From NCBI RefSeq assembly GCF_001552195.1, contig NZ_BCQS01000043.1:1-59486 (forward strand): a DNA stretch of 59,486 nucleotides, given 5' to 3'. Shown piece after piece: positions 23,864-35,259 of the stretch. Made by a program: the position numbers and the translations under genes. The first letter of the stretch is position 1. The number at the start of each line of letters is the position of its first letter. Source of the DNA: Actinomadura latina NBRC 106108 (GTDB lineage Bacteria; Actinomycetota; Actinomycetes; Streptosporangiales; Streptosporangiaceae). The notes beneath the pieces are model-generated. The model did no database searches, was not told where the DNA came from, and saw only the letters and a list, made by a program, of their open reading frames with translations.

Positions 23864-24642
23864 AGCGGCAGCCACAGGGCCAGCGTGAACTGCGACGGCT
23901 CCCAGCCCTGGAGCGCGGTGTGCCCCTGGCGGCAGCGGAACCGGGCGCCGTCGAAGGTCACCACGTCGCCCGTCTTGTACGCCACGCCCGCCTTCCACGC
24001 GTCCGCGGACGCGGGCTCGTCGGTCGGCGCCGGGGGGCGGCTGCTGGTCGGCGGCGCCGGTGCCGTCGGCTGCGTCGTCGGGGCGGGGGCCTGGGTCGGC
24101 TTGCCGGTGGGCGCCGGCTGCGAGCCGCCACCGCCGCCGATGTTGAGGTCGATGCAGCTGTAGAACGCGTTCGGCGTGTCCCCGATGTTCCACACCGCGA
24201 GGACGGTGTGGCGGCCCGGGAACTTGCTGAGGTCGATGTTGTGGGTCACGACCGCGTCCGGCTGCCGGTTGCCGCCGTCGACCGTGGCGGCCTTCGTGCC
24301 GTCGACGAAGTACTCCCAGTTGGACGTCCGGTGCCGCGCGGTGAACACCCACCGGAACGGGACGCTGGTGCCGACGGACTCGGCCGGCCAGTCGCGGCTC
24401 TCGTCCGCCAGGACGGAGAACTGGCTGAGGCCGCCGTCGCAGCTCTTCAGCCCCTTCGGGCCCTCGACGCTCTGCGGTTCGAACTGGATGGGGCCGCAGT
24501 CGGGGACGGCGCCCGTCGCGCAGAGCGCCTGCCGGCTCGGGGGTGCGGAGACGTAGCCGTGCGCCGACGCGGGGACGGCGACGAGCACCGGCGCCGCGAC
24601 GGCCGCCACGGCGGCGAGGGGGTAGGCGACGGACCTGCGCAT
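23860..24642 (-). CDS. Secreted AA10 lytic polysaccharide monooxygenase with CBM5/12-like domain
   Basis: 260 residues. A signal peptide (residues 1-27) ends ASA, leaving mature His1 (His28) in HGYVSAPPS, the required N-terminal histidine-brace residue. The second brace His is His104 in FTARHRTSNWEYF. VVTHNIDLSKF and HTVLAVWNIGDT belong to the AA10 core. A Pro/Thr linker (about 195-220) is followed by a CBM5/12-like module (WKAGVAYKTGDVVTFDGARF). It oxidatively cleaves chitin or cellulose outside the cell. ATG 24642 follows a GGGAGA site. The DUF305 gene starts within its stop codon. Confidence 0.92.
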   Translation of the reverse strand: MRRSVAYPLAAVAAVAAPVLVAVPASAHGYVSAPPSRQALCATGAVPDCGPIQFEPQSVEGPKGLKSCDGGLSQFSVLADESRDWPAESVGTSVPFRWVFTARHRTSNWEYFVDGTKAATVDGGNRQPDAVVTHNIDLSKFPGRHTVLAVWNIGDTPNAFYSCIDLNIGGGGGSQPAPTGKPTQAPAPTTQPTAPAPPTSSRPPAPTDEPASADAWKAGVAYKTGDVVTFDGARFRCRQGHTALQGWEPSQFTLALWLPL

Positions 24643-24842
24643 GAAGTGATCTCCCAACGGTCGTCCCGCGGCCACCGGATTTCGGTGTGCCGCAATGCCG
24701 TGGGACGCTACTGGGGGTATCCATAAAGAAACTTTAATAATCCTCGAAGGGACCGTGAAGGCGTCCCGCGGCGGCCGCACCGGGCCGCACGCTGGGAGAA
24801 CACGGCGGGCCGGCGCATCGCGCCGACCCGTCCGGTCCCCGG

Positions 24843-27440
<2,598 letters not shown>

Positions 27441-27467
27441 GTCCCGTCCCCGTGAGAAGTGCCGTGC

Positions 27468-27914
27468 TCAATCGGTGTTCCGCTCGTGCCAGACGACGAC
27501 GCTGGTGTGCCGGATCGGCACCAGGTCGGCGCCGGGGGTGCCGGCCGGATCGCCGTGCCGCCGGTGCTGCGCCAGCCGCGCCGCGACCGCGCGGGTCGAC
27601 TCCAGTTCGTTCGCGAGCTCCTCCAGCGCCGCGTGCGCCTTCGCGAGCTCCTCGCGGAGCCGCACGTTGTCGCGCTGCAGCTCCAGGATGTGCTTGATGC
27701 CGGAGAGGTTGATGCCCTCCTCCTGGGAGAGCCGCTGGATCTCCCGGAGCATCACGATGTCGCGCATCGAGTAGCGGCGCCCCCGGCCCGCCGTCCGCCC
27801 CGGCGACACCAGGCCCATCCGGTCGTACGTCCGCAGCGTCTGCGGATGCAGCCCGGACAGCTGCGCCGCCACCGAGATCACATAGACCGGAGTGTCATCG
27901 CCGAAGGGATCCAT
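27468..27914 (-). CDS. hspR: Heat-shock repressor HspR
   Basis: 148-residue MerR-family repressor. The winged helix-turn-helix VYVISVAAQLSGLHPQTLRT is followed by GRGRRYSMRDIVMLREIQRL and a C-terminal coiled coil (LRLREELAKAHAALEELANE type). It normally binds HAIR operators before dnaK and clpB, with DnaK as corepressor. ATG 27914 starts four bases after the dnaJ stop. Its presence inside the run it probably represses suggests autogenous control. A HAIR-like site lies upstream of dnaK. Confidence 0.95.
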   Translation of the reverse strand: MDPFGDDTPVYVISVAAQLSGLHPQTLRTYDRMGLVSPGRTAGRGRRYSMRDIVMLREIQRLSQEEGINLSGIKHILELQRDNVRLREELAKAHAALEELANELESTRAVAARLAQHRRHGDPAGTPGADLVPIRHTSVVVWHERNTD

Positions 27915-27918
27915 GACC

Positions 27919-29088
27919 TCACTCCTGCCTGGCCTGCTGGATGATGTCGGCGCGCAGGTCCTCGCCGCCGCCCGCCGCGCGGAGCTTCGCCAGGGCCTCG
28001 CGGGACTGCTCGTCCAGCTTCTGCGGGACATGGACGTCCACGGTGACCAGCAGGTCGCCCTTCGTCCCGTCGCGCCGGGGGGCGCCGCGGCCCTTCACGC
28101 GGAACTTGCGGCCGTTGGGCGTGCCCTCCGGCAGCTTCAGCGTGACGGGCTGCCCCTGGAACGTCGGCACCCGGATCTCGGCGCCGAGCGCCGCCTCGGG
28201 GAACGTCACCGGGACGGTCATCGTGAGGTTGTCGCCGCTGCGGCCGAACACCGGGTGCGGAAGGACCTTGATGTTCACGTACAGGTCGCCGGACGGGCCG
28301 CCGTTCTCGCCCGGGGCGCCCTTGGCCTTCAGCCTGATCTTCTGCCCGTCCGCGACGCCCGCCGGGATGCGGGCCTGGATCGTCCGGGTGCCGGTCGCGC
28401 GGCCGCTGCCGTGGCACACCTCGCACGGGTCGTCCACGACGAGGCCCCGGCCGCGGCACTCCTTGCACGGCTCCTGGAAGCCGAAGTTGCCGAGGTTGCG
28501 GGTCTCGTGCCCGGTGCCCTCGCAGTTCGGGCACACCCGCGGCACGGTGCCGGCCTTCGCGCCCGTCCCCCGGCACGCGTTGCACGCCGCCTCGCTGGTC
28601 AGCTTGATCGGGACGGTCACGCCGTTCATGGCGCGGCCGAACGACAGCGTCACCTCGGTCTCGACGTCCGCGCCGCGCCGCGCGCGCCGCGTCGTCCCCG
28701 TGGTGCGGGTACCGCCGCCGCCCCGGCCGAACAGGCCGCCGAACAGGTCGCCGATGCGCTCCCCGGCGCCCGTCTGCGTCCCGGTGCCGCCCTGGCCGAA
28801 CAGGTCGCCGAGGTCGAAGCCGAACCCGCCGCCCTGCTGGCCGCGGAACCCGCCCGGCATCGACCGGACGGTGTCGTACTCCTTGCGGCGCTTCTCGTCG
28901 GACAGCACGTCGTAGGCCTCGGAGACCTCCTTGAAGCGCTCCTCGGCGTCGGCGTCCCCCTTGTTGGCGTCCGGGTGGTACTTGCGCGCCAGCTTCCGGT
29001 AGGACTTCTTGATCTCCTCCTGCGAGGCCGTCTTCGCGACACCGAGGACCTTGTAGTAGTCCTTCTCCAGGTAGTCCTTGGTGCTCAC
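27919..29088 (-). CDS. dnaJ: Chaperone DnaJ
   Basis: 389-residue Hsp40 co-chaperone. J-domain at 10-75 with HPD in RKYHPDANKG, a Gly/Phe-rich segment, then four zinc-binding CxxCxGxG repeats (CNACRGTG, CPNCEGTG, CKECRGRG, CEVCHGSG), and a C-terminal substrate-binding region. It stimulates DnaK ATPase. Start GTG 29088, opening MSTKDYLEKDYY; an upstream frame has no similarity. Between grpE and dnaJ lies an 89-base spacer with a strong hairpin, which may lower expression of the distal genes. Confidence 0.95.
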   Translation of the reverse strand: MSTKDYLEKDYYKVLGVAKTASQEEIKKSYRKLARKYHPDANKGDADAEERFKEVSEAYDVLSDEKRRKEYDTVRSMPGGFRGQQGGGFGFDLGDLFGQGGTGTQTGAGERIGDLFGGLFGRGGGGTRTTGTTRRARRGADVETEVTLSFGRAMNGVTVPIKLTSEAACNACRGTGAKAGTVPRVCPNCEGTGHETRNLGNFGFQEPCKECRGRGLVVDDPCEVCHGSGRATGTRTIQARIPAGVADGQKIRLKAKGAPGENGGPSGDLYVNIKVLPHPVFGRSGDNLTMTVPVTFPEAALGAEIRVPTFQGQPVTLKLPEGTPNGRKFRVKGRGAPRRDGTKGDLLVTVDVHVPQKLDEQSREALAKLRAAGGGEDLRADIIQQARQE

Positions 29089-29153
29089 GGCGCCCCGCCT
29101 TCTGCTATCGCCACTTGCCACATGTCTTCAAGGCCCCCGATCGGGGCCCGCCC

Positions 29154-29176
29154 CCCGCGGGGACGGACCCCGCGGG
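29154..29176 (-). terminator. Hairpin between grpE and dnaJ
   Basis: CCCGCGGGG / CCCCGCGGG around a five-base loop just past the grpE stop codon. It could be an attenuator or processing site within the run. No U-tract. Confidence 0.45.
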
Positions 29177-29177
29177 A

Positions 29178-29822
29178 TCATTCGCCGTCGTCGCCCGGCT
29201 CGTCGGCGGGCTTGTCCGCGCCCGCCTCCGGGTCGGGGTCGGCCACCGCGACGCGCGCGGCCCGCAGGACGCGCTCGCCGATCCGGTAGCCGGGCTGCAG
29301 GACGTCCACGACACTCGTCTCGGTCACGTCCGCCGAGAGGGAGTGCATGAGCGCCTCGTGCACGGTCGGGTCGAAGGGCTCGCCCTTCTCCCCGTACCGC
29401 TCCAGGCCGAGCTTGCCGGTGACCGCCTCCAGGCTCTCCGCGACGGACTTGAACCCGCCGGTGAGCTCGTCGTGGTCACGGGCGCGGCCGATGTCGTCCA
29501 GGATCGGGAGCAGCTCGGACAGGACCTGCCCGAGGGCCTGCTCGCGGACCGCGACCCGGTCGCGCTCGACCCGCTTGCGATAGTTGTCGTATTCGGCCTT
29601 CAGCCGCTGGAGGTCGGCGAGACGCTCCGAGAGCTGAGTCTTCAGCGAGGAGGTCTCCTCGTCGCTGACCTTGCCGGCGCTGGTGTCCCCGTCGGCCGGG
29701 GCCTCCGGGGCAGGCGAACCCTCCGCCTGCGCCCGGACTTCCCCCGTTTCGGGATCGATGCGCCGCTTGTCGCGGATCACCGGGCCCTCCTTCTCCTCGC
29801 CCTCATCAGGGGAGGACGTCAC
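29178..29822 (-). CDS. grpE: Nucleotide exchange factor GrpE
   Basis: 214 residues. The N-terminal 50 are acidic and flexible. The central long helix (SSLKTQLSERLADLQRLKAE) and the segment DNYRKRVERDRVAVREQAL are the family hallmarks, then a C-terminal beta domain (GYRIGERVLRAARVAV). It releases ADP from DnaK. GTG 29822 overlaps the dnaK stop by GTGA, so the two are translationally coupled. An acidic tail (EAGADKPADEPGDDGE) ends the protein. Confidence 0.95.
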   Translation of the reverse strand: MTSSPDEGEEKEGPVIRDKRRIDPETGEVRAQAEGSPAPEAPADGDTSAGKVSDEETSSLKTQLSERLADLQRLKAEYDNYRKRVERDRVAVREQALGQVLSELLPILDDIGRARDHDELTGGFKSVAESLEAVTGKLGLERYGEKGEPFDPTVHEALMHSLSADVTETSVVDVLQPGYRIGERVLRAARVAVADPDPEAGADKPADEPGDDGE

Positions 29823-31678
29823 GATGCACCGTCCTTCGGCTTGTCCTCGTCCACGATCTCCGCGTCGACGACCTCGTCGTCCTGCGGCCCCTGCGCGTCG
29901 GCGGTCGGACCGTGGTCCTCGGCGCCGGGCTGGCCGCCCTCGGGCTGCTGCGCGTACATTGCCGCGCCCATCTTCTGGCTGACCTGGGCGAGCTTCTCGG
30001 CGGAGCCCTTGATCGCGTCGATGTCGGTGCCCTCCAGGGCCTTCTTCACCTCGGCGACCGCGTCGTTCACCTCGGTCTTCAGCTCCGCGGGGACCTTCTC
30101 GTCGTTCTCCCGCAGGAACTTCTCGGTCGAGTACGCGAGGGTGTCGGCCTGGTTGCGGACGTCGGCCTCCTCCTTGCGCTTGCGGTCCTCCTCGGCGTAC
30201 TGCTCGGCGTCGCGCATCATCTTGTCGATGTCGTCCTTCGGCAGCGCGCTGCCGCCGGTGATGACCATCGACTGCTCGCGGCCGGTGCCCTGGTCCTTCG
30301 CGCTGACGTTCACGATGCCGTTCGCGTCAATGTCGAAGGTGACCTCGATCTGCGGGACGCCGCGCGGCGCCGGCGGCAGGCCGGTGAGCTGGAAGGTGCC
30401 GAGCTTCTTGTTGTACGCGGCGATCTCGCGCTCGCCCTGGTAGACCTGGATCTCCACGGACGGCTGGTTGTCGTCGGCGGTGGTGAACGTCTCCGACCGC
30501 TTGGTCGGGATCGTGGTGTTCCGCTCGATGATCTTGGTGAAGATGCCGCCCTTGGTCTCGATGCCGAGGCTCAGCGGGGTCACGTCCAGCAGCAGGACGT
30601 CCTTGACCTCGCCCTTGAGCACGCCGGCCTGCAGGCTGGCGCCGATCGCGACGACCTCGTCCGGGTTGACGCCCTTGTTCGGCTCCTTGCCGCCGGTCAG
30701 CTCCTTGACCAGCTCGGACACCGCGGGCATCCGGGTCGAGCCGCCGACCAGGACGACCTGGTCGATCTTGTCGACGGTGATGTTCGCGTCCTTCAGCACC
30801 GACTGGAACGGCGCCTTGGTCCGGTCGAGCAGGTCGGACGTCATCCGCTGGAACTCGCCCCGGGTCAGCTTCTCGTCCAGGTGCAGCGGGCCTTCGCTGG
30901 ACGCGGTGATGTAGGGCAGGTTGATCTGCGTCTCGGACGAGCCGGACAGCTCGATCTTCGCCTTCTCAGCGGCCTCGCGGAGCCGCTGCAGGGCCATCTT
31001 GTCCTTGCCGAGGTCGACGCCGTTGGCGTTCTTGAACTTCTCCACCAGCCAGTCGACGACCTTGTTGTCCCAGTCGTCGCCGCCCAGGTGGTTGTCGCCG
31101 CTGGTGGCCTTGACCTCGACCACCCCGTCGCCGACCTCCAGCAGGGAGACGTCGAACGTACCGCCACCGAGGTCGAAGACCAGGATGGTGGCCTCGTTCT
31201 CCTTCTCCAGGTGGTAGGCCAGCGCCGCCGAGGTCGGCTCGTTGATGATCCGCAGGACGTTCAGGCCCGCGATCTGGCCGGCCTCCTTGGTGGCCTGCCG
31301 CTGGTGGTCGGAGAAGTAGGCGGGGACCGTGATGACCGCGTCGGTGATGGTCTCGCCCAGGTAGGACTCCGCGTCCCGCTTCAGCTTCTGCAGCACGAAC
31401 GCGCTGATCTGCTGCGGGTTGAAGTCCTTGTCGTCGATCTTGGTCTTCCAGTCGGTGCCCATCTCGCGCTTGACCGACCGGATGGTGCGGTCCACGTTGG
31501 TGACCGCCTGGCGCTTGGCGACCTCGCCGACGAGAACCTCACCGTTCTTGGCGAAGGCGACGACGGACGGCGTGGTCCGCGACCCCTCCGCGTTCGCGAT
31601 GACGGTGGGCTCGCCGCCCTCCAGAATCGCGACGACCGAGTTGGTCGTCCCGAGGTCGATGCCGACCGCACGTGCCAT
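29819..31678 (-). CDS. dnaK: Chaperone DnaK (Hsp70)
   Basis: 619-residue Hsp70. Opens MARAVGIDLGTTNSVVAILE, the nucleotide-binding loop. Further motifs are VITVPAYFSDHQRQATK, DLGGGTFDVSLLEV, VVLVGGSTRMP, and the substrate-domain segment LLLDVTPLSLGIETKGG. The C-terminal lid is helical with an acidic Gln-rich end. ATG 31678 has a clear ACGGAGGACG ribosome site. First gene of the dnaK-grpE-dnaJ-hspR-clpB run. A HAIR-like operator lies about 120 bases upstream. Confidence 0.97.
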   Translation of the reverse strand: MARAVGIDLGTTNSVVAILEGGEPTVIANAEGSRTTPSVVAFAKNGEVLVGEVAKRQAVTNVDRTIRSVKREMGTDWKTKIDDKDFNPQQISAFVLQKLKRDAESYLGETITDAVITVPAYFSDHQRQATKEAGQIAGLNVLRIINEPTSAALAYHLEKENEATILVFDLGGGTFDVSLLEVGDGVVEVKATSGDNHLGGDDWDNKVVDWLVEKFKNANGVDLGKDKMALQRLREAAEKAKIELSGSSETQINLPYITASSEGPLHLDEKLTRGEFQRMTSDLLDRTKAPFQSVLKDANITVDKIDQVVLVGGSTRMPAVSELVKELTGGKEPNKGVNPDEVVAIGASLQAGVLKGEVKDVLLLDVTPLSLGIETKGGIFTKIIERNTTIPTKRSETFTTADDNQPSVEIQVYQGEREIAAYNKKLGTFQLTGLPPAPRGVPQIEVTFDIDANGIVNVSAKDQGTGREQSMVITGGSALPKDDIDKMMRDAEQYAEEDRKRKEEADVRNQADTLAYSTEKFLRENDEKVPAELKTEVNDAVAEVKKALEGTDIDAIKGSAEKLAQVSQKMGAAMYAQQPEGGQPGAEDHGPTADAQGPQDDEVVDAEIVDEDKPKDGAS

Positions 31679-31794
31679 GTTCTCGTCCTCCGTCGTTCTG
31701 CCGGTGTTATCGCAGCCCCGGTCGCCCCCAGGGCGCGGCCGGTTCGTCTTCTCTGTCCGCAAGGTTGCCCGGAGACCGGCCCCTTGTCAAATGA

Positions 31795-31815
31795 CTTGAG
31801 TCGGCCTCGCTCAAC
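31795..31815. promoter_or_regulatory. HAIR-like HspR operator
   Basis: CTTGAGT-N7-GCTCAAC, against the consensus CTTGAGT-N7-ACTCAAG (left half 7/7, right half 5/7). It lies upstream of dnaK, in the expected position. The same spacing is used by HspR in Streptomyces and mycobacteria. Confidence 0.75.
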
Positions 31816-31941
31816 TTTGCTGACGACCTCTACAACAGGACGATTGAGCAACCTATTCCGGTTCCCGACGCCGGCTCGCGGGGGAGAAGTTCGCCCTGCC
31901 GAAGGAGGCCTCGTCCTCCGCGGGAAGGACCGCGGGCAGCG

Positions 31942-32214
31942 TCACCCCCATCCCGGACGCTCCCCGCACCTCCTCGTCCACATGACCCCGCCGTCATCGC
32001 GCCGCGCCCTGCCGATGACTCCGAGGTCGATGTACTCGCTCTGGCCGTACATGGACACGGTGACGAGCCGGATCGCACCGCACACCCCCGTGGCCGCCCC
32101 ACCAAGAGCGAGATCGACGTAGCCGATCGCGGCGGTCATGTCGTCGGTCACCCCGCCCTGACCGTCCTCGATGTCCCAGGCGTACATCTGCGGCGGCTCG
32201 TACGCCGCCCTCAC
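31942..32214 (-). CDS. Small conserved actinobacterial protein divergent from DUF5753
   Basis: About 90 residues. The sequence is VRAAYEPPQMYAWDIEDGQG followed by a mixed alpha/beta stretch with LVTVSMYGQSEYIDLGV and a polar end. I recognise this as a recurrent small protein near XRE-DUF5753/DUF397 pairs in actinomycetes, but not a named family or function. GTG 32214 is taken as start; upstream frame is not convincing. It is divergent from the DUF5753 gene at 32259. Confidence 0.5.
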   Translation of the reverse strand: MRAAYEPPQMYAWDIEDGQGGVTDDMTAAIGYVDLALGGAATGVCGAIRLVTVSMYGQSEYIDLGVIGRARRDDGGVMWTRRCGERPGWG

Positions 32215-32258
32215 CGCCAGCCCCCGAGCAGGACGCGCCGCCGCCGCTTCGGCCGCAC

Positions 32259-33086
32259 GTGAGACGGCCGCGACGGCGGCGCGGCCGTCCGGGGCCGCCT
32301 CCTGAGGGGCGGGGTCGCCCGCTGGACGCCGAGGGCCTCGCGAACCTTGTCGGCGAGCAGCCGAGGAGTGGCCGCATCGAGACGGCCAAGGGCAGGCCCA
32401 CCGTGGCCGATGTCGGACGCATCCTGGACGTCTACGGCACCGACTACGCGACACGGGCGGCCCTGCTCCAGCTCACTCGCGACATCCGGAACCGGGGCTG
32501 GTGGGCGGCATTCGACGATGTGCTGGCCGGCAGTTATGCCGAACTGGAAGACGCGGCGGGCAGCATCCGTACGTGGCAGACGGAAGTTATCCCCGGTCTG
32601 CTCCAGACCCCTGACTACGCTCGCGCTCTAATCAGCAGTGAATTCCCAAACGATCGGGAAGAGATCGATCGGCGGTTGCAGGCTCGAATGGCGAGGCGCG
32701 CCCGGTTTGCGCGTACTGACGCGCCTGACCTCGACGTACTCCTGGCAGAGGAGATCCTCCGCCGCCCGGTCGGTGGACTGGCTGTGATGAAGGGCCAGCT
32801 CTCGGCGCTCCTGGAAGCGGCGAAACAGTCGTCGGTGACTGTCCGTGTTGTGCCGATGATGCTTGAATACCGGCCCGGGCTCGGCGAGGGCTCAGTCGTC
32901 ATCTTCGAGTTCTCGGCGCCGCTGGAACTCGATACTGCTCACGTGGAGACCATGGGAGGAAGCATGTACATCGAGGACGTCGCGCAAGTGCGGCGCTGTT
33001 GCTCAATGCTTGACCGCATCGCCAGCATAGCGTTGTCTCAAGAGGAGTCCGTGGCGCTCATCGCCACCATCCGGGAGGAGTTTTAA
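32259..33086 (+). CDS. DUF5753-domain protein with degenerate HTH
   Basis: 275 residues from the first in-frame start. The C-terminal DUF5753 domain is clear: RGWWAAFDDVLAGSYAELED, IRTWQTEVIPGLLQTPDYAR, VRVVPMMLEYRPGLGEGSV and VALIATIREEF. Family members normally begin with an XRE helix-turn-helix; here only its last part is recognisable (SGRIETAKGRPTVADV), and the preceding residues do not form the expected helices. The N-terminus may have suffered deletion or frameshift, so the true start is unclear. It ends three bases before DUF397, its usual partner. Probably a regulator, perhaps inactive in DNA binding. Confidence 0.65.
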   Translation: MRRPRRRRGRPGPPPEGRGRPLDAEGLANLVGEQPRSGRIETAKGRPTVADVGRILDVYGTDYATRAALLQLTRDIRNRGWWAAFDDVLAGSYAELEDAAGSIRTWQTEVIPGLLQTPDYARALISSEFPNDREEIDRRLQARMARRARFARTDAPDLDVLLAEEILRRPVGGLAVMKGQLSALLEAAKQSSVTVRVVPMMLEYRPGLGEGSVVIFEFSAPLELDTAHVETMGGSMYIEDVAQVRRCCSMLDRIASIALSQEESVALIATIREEF

Positions 33087-33089
33087 CGC

Positions 33090-33296
33090 ATGTCGATGCT
33101 TAGGTTCCCGGCCGAAGCTCAGTGGCGGATCAGCAGCCACTCCGGCGCTGGTAACGATTCGTGTGTAGAGGTGGCGCTGAACATTCCTGGTGTTGTGGGT
33201 GTGCGTGACTCGGTGGATCGGAACGGGCCGGTGCTGGTGTTCGCGCCCCACGCGTGGCGCGGGTTGACTTCCCGAATCAAAAATGGCGAGCTGTAA
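33090..33296 (+). CDS. DUF397 protein
   Basis: 68 residues. WRISSHSGAGNDSCVEVALN, then VRDSVDRNGPVLVFAPHAWR, is the standard DUF397 pattern. Such small proteins accompany DUF5753 regulators; Streptomyces WhiJ/BldB-type pairs are examples. ATG 33090 follows GGGAGGAG by ten bases; ATG 33096 is possible. Toxin-antitoxin-like or developmental control has been proposed for relatives; not provable here. Confidence 0.88.
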   Translation: MSMLRFPAEAQWRISSHSGAGNDSCVEVALNIPGVVGVRDSVDRNGPVLVFAPHAWRGLTSRIKNGEL

Positions 33297-33314
33297 CCCT
33301 CCAGCTCACGTCAT

Positions 33315-33343
33315 GCGGCGGCCGGTGCGAAACCGGTCGCCGC
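33315..33343. terminator. Hairpin between DUF397 and VanZ genes
   Basis: GCGGCGGCCGGT / ACCGGTCGCCGC with a five-base loop, one mismatch, between convergent genes. Confidence 0.65.
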
Positions 33344-33361
33344 GCTCGTTCCGGCAGCTGA

Positions 33362-34018
33362 TCAGGGTTGCGTGGTGTGCCACCAGGGGCGGGACACCAG
33401 GGCGGCCAGTGCGGCGCCGGTGGCGTTGAGGAGGACGTCGTCCACAGAGGACACACGGTCCAGATGCAGGACGTACTGTCCGGCCTCGACCAGGGCTGAG
33501 CAGCCCGCCCCGAGCGCCAGGATCCGGGGTACGGACGCCAGCGCCGCGAAGCGCAGCGGGGTGAAGAACCCGAGCGCCGCGAACACCAGCAGGTTGCCCA
33601 CGATCTGGCCCGTGTCCATCGTGGACAAGTCCCGCAGCGGCACCAGGCTCATCGCTGCGCCGGCTTCGTCGCCGGGCAGCAGGATCATCCAGACCCACGG
33701 CACCGTCCCGTAGACGATGCCGACCTCGGCCAGCGACATCCGCCACGCCGACGGGACGCCGGCGGCGCTCCGGCGGCGGGCCAGAACCCACACCGCCAGT
33801 GCGGCCAGCGGCAGCGCGGCCACCGTGATGAGCGCCACGCCGTTGAACGTGCCGACCAAGATGTGCCATTCCGGCTTGTGCAACGGCATGGTCAACATCC
33901 TCACCATCATGCCGACCGGGCCGAACGCGGCGATCGCCGCGGCGAGGATCGCGAGGCTGGCGAGCACGATTACGCGCGTACGACGGGCTGGAGTTGAAGG
34001 CGAAGCGCTCTGGTCCAT
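33362..34018 (-). CDS. VanZ-family membrane protein
   Basis: 218 residues with about five membrane segments (for example VIVLASLAILAAAIAAFGPV near 15-35). The VanZ region has LRDLSTMDTGQIVGNLLVFA, FFTPLRFAAL and EAGQYVLHLDRVSSVDDVLL, where an Arg-Glu-Asp pattern is typical. VanZ proteins confer low-level teicoplanin resistance in enterococci, but most actinomycete members have unknown roles. ATG 34018 opens MDQSASPSTPARR. It faces the decayed tnpB region. Confidence 0.78.
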   Translation of the reverse strand: MDQSASPSTPARRTRVIVLASLAILAAAIAAFGPVGMMVRMLTMPLHKPEWHILVGTFNGVALITVAALPLAALAVWVLARRRSAAGVPSAWRMSLAEVGIVYGTVPWVWMILLPGDEAGAAMSLVPLRDLSTMDTGQIVGNLLVFAALGFFTPLRFAALASVPRILALGAGCSALVEAGQYVLHLDRVSSVDDVLLNATGAALAALVSRPWWHTTQP

Positions 34019-34087
34019 GCCTGTATTGAAATCGGAAGCCCCTATCGCGGGCGTATGCGTTTTCACCGGATACCTACAGCGTGGAGA

Positions 34088-34107
34088 CCCCGTCCTTGAG
34101 GGCGGGG
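34088..34107. repeat. Hairpin of IS605-like type upstream of decayed tnpB
   Basis: CCCCG-T-CCT-tg-AGG-G-CGGGG, followed by AGGAAA. This resembles end hairpins of IS200/IS605-type elements, here on the 5' side of the tnpB remnant. Confidence 0.35.
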
Positions 34108-34181
34108 AGGAAACGCGGCACTTTGGCCTCCTGGTTTTGTCGGTCGGGGTTTTGTCGGTGGCGGTCGGTAGGTTGCGGGGC

Positions 34182-34800
34182 GTGTCGCGGTATCGGCTGT
34201 GTCCGACCCCTGCCCCCGGTTCGTGTGGAATCTGGCGGTGGAGCAGCACGCGTGGTGGACGCCGCGGCGCGGCCCGGCGCCGGGGTATGGCGCGCAGGCC
34301 CGCCAGCTCACCGAGGCCCGTGCCGCCAACCCGTGGCTGGCGGCCGGGTCGGTGACGGTGCAGCAGCAGGCGCTCCGGGACTTCGCGCAGGCGATGGCGA
34401 ACTTCTTCGCCGGGACGCACCGGCGCCCGACCTGGCGTAAGGCCGGGGTGCACGAGGGTTTCCGGATCGTCGGGGTGCGGGGGCAGGCGTGGGAGGTGCG
34501 GCGGTTGTCGCGCCGCACGGGTGAGGTGCGGGTGCCGAAGGTGGGGTGGGTGCGGTTGCGCTGGTCGCGTCCCGTCCCGGCCGGGGTGAGGTCGTTCCGG
34601 GTGACGCGGGACCGCGCCGGACGCTGGCATGTCGCGTTCGCCGCGATCCCGGCCCCGGTTCCCGCGCCGGGCAATAGTGCGGCGGTCGGTGTCGACCGGG
34701 GTGTGGTGGTGTCGGCCGCGCTGTCGACCGGCGAGACCTCCGCCGTGCCGGGCCTGACGCGGGGGGAGGCGGGCCACCCGCCGCGACCGATCCCTGCGCG
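34182..34800 (+). pseudogene. Decayed TnpB (IS200/IS605-type) remnant
   Basis: A GTG at 34182 opens VSRYRLCPTPA, the usual TnpB start. The reading then jumps frame to RFVWNLAVEQHAWWTP; about 35 bases seem lost between. The middle (QALRDFAQAMANFFAGTHRR, FRIVGVRGQAWEVRRL) and the RuvC-like GVDRGVVVSAALSTGE are present. The protein then breaks off before the rest of the RuvC domain and zinc finger. So it lacks both an intact N-terminus and the catalytic C-terminal half. Non-functional remnant of a transposon-associated nuclease. Confidence 0.75.
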
Positions 34801-34828
34801 ACCCCGAACGGCAGGGGGCGTCCGGCAG

Positions 34829-35195
34829 TCAGGGGCGGCGGACGGCCTTCCAGACCCACCGTCCGCGGCCTCGCCACAGGGTGGTGGTGCCGTCCGGCTC
34901 GACCTTCGCCCGTGCCCCGTAGCACGGCAGGTCGCCCTCACGGAGCCCAGCGTTCGCGGATGGCGTCCAAGGCCTCCCAGAGGCGCCGGGTGCCGCCCTG
35001 GGTGACCGTCGGTGGTTCGCCGTCGCGGAGATCGATCTTGCGGTCACCTCGCCGTTGGGCGACGTGGTCGCTGTCGGCGCCAGGTCGCCGCTGACCGGTG
35101 CCAGGTGGTGCCTGGCCAGCGAGATTGCCGAGTGGCCGTAACCATCTGCTCGCAGGGCTGCGGTGTGTTATCTTGTGAGTGCGGACCCGCCCCAC
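34829..35195 (-). pseudogene. Probable decayed hypothetical gene
   Basis: On the minus strand, one frame reads RKIDLRDGEPPTVTQGGTRR to RERWAP and stops. The next frame continues ANAGLREGDLPCYGARAKVE to GRGRWVWKAVRRP. The two together look like one protein split by a frameshift near 34940. Family not recognised with confidence. Low-grade evidence only. Confidence 0.3.
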
Positions 35196-35259
35196 ACTCG
35201 TGGATCAGCGGGTCTAGCTTCTTTCTGAGCCAGGAGTGCTCTGGGCGGGACAGTACGCG

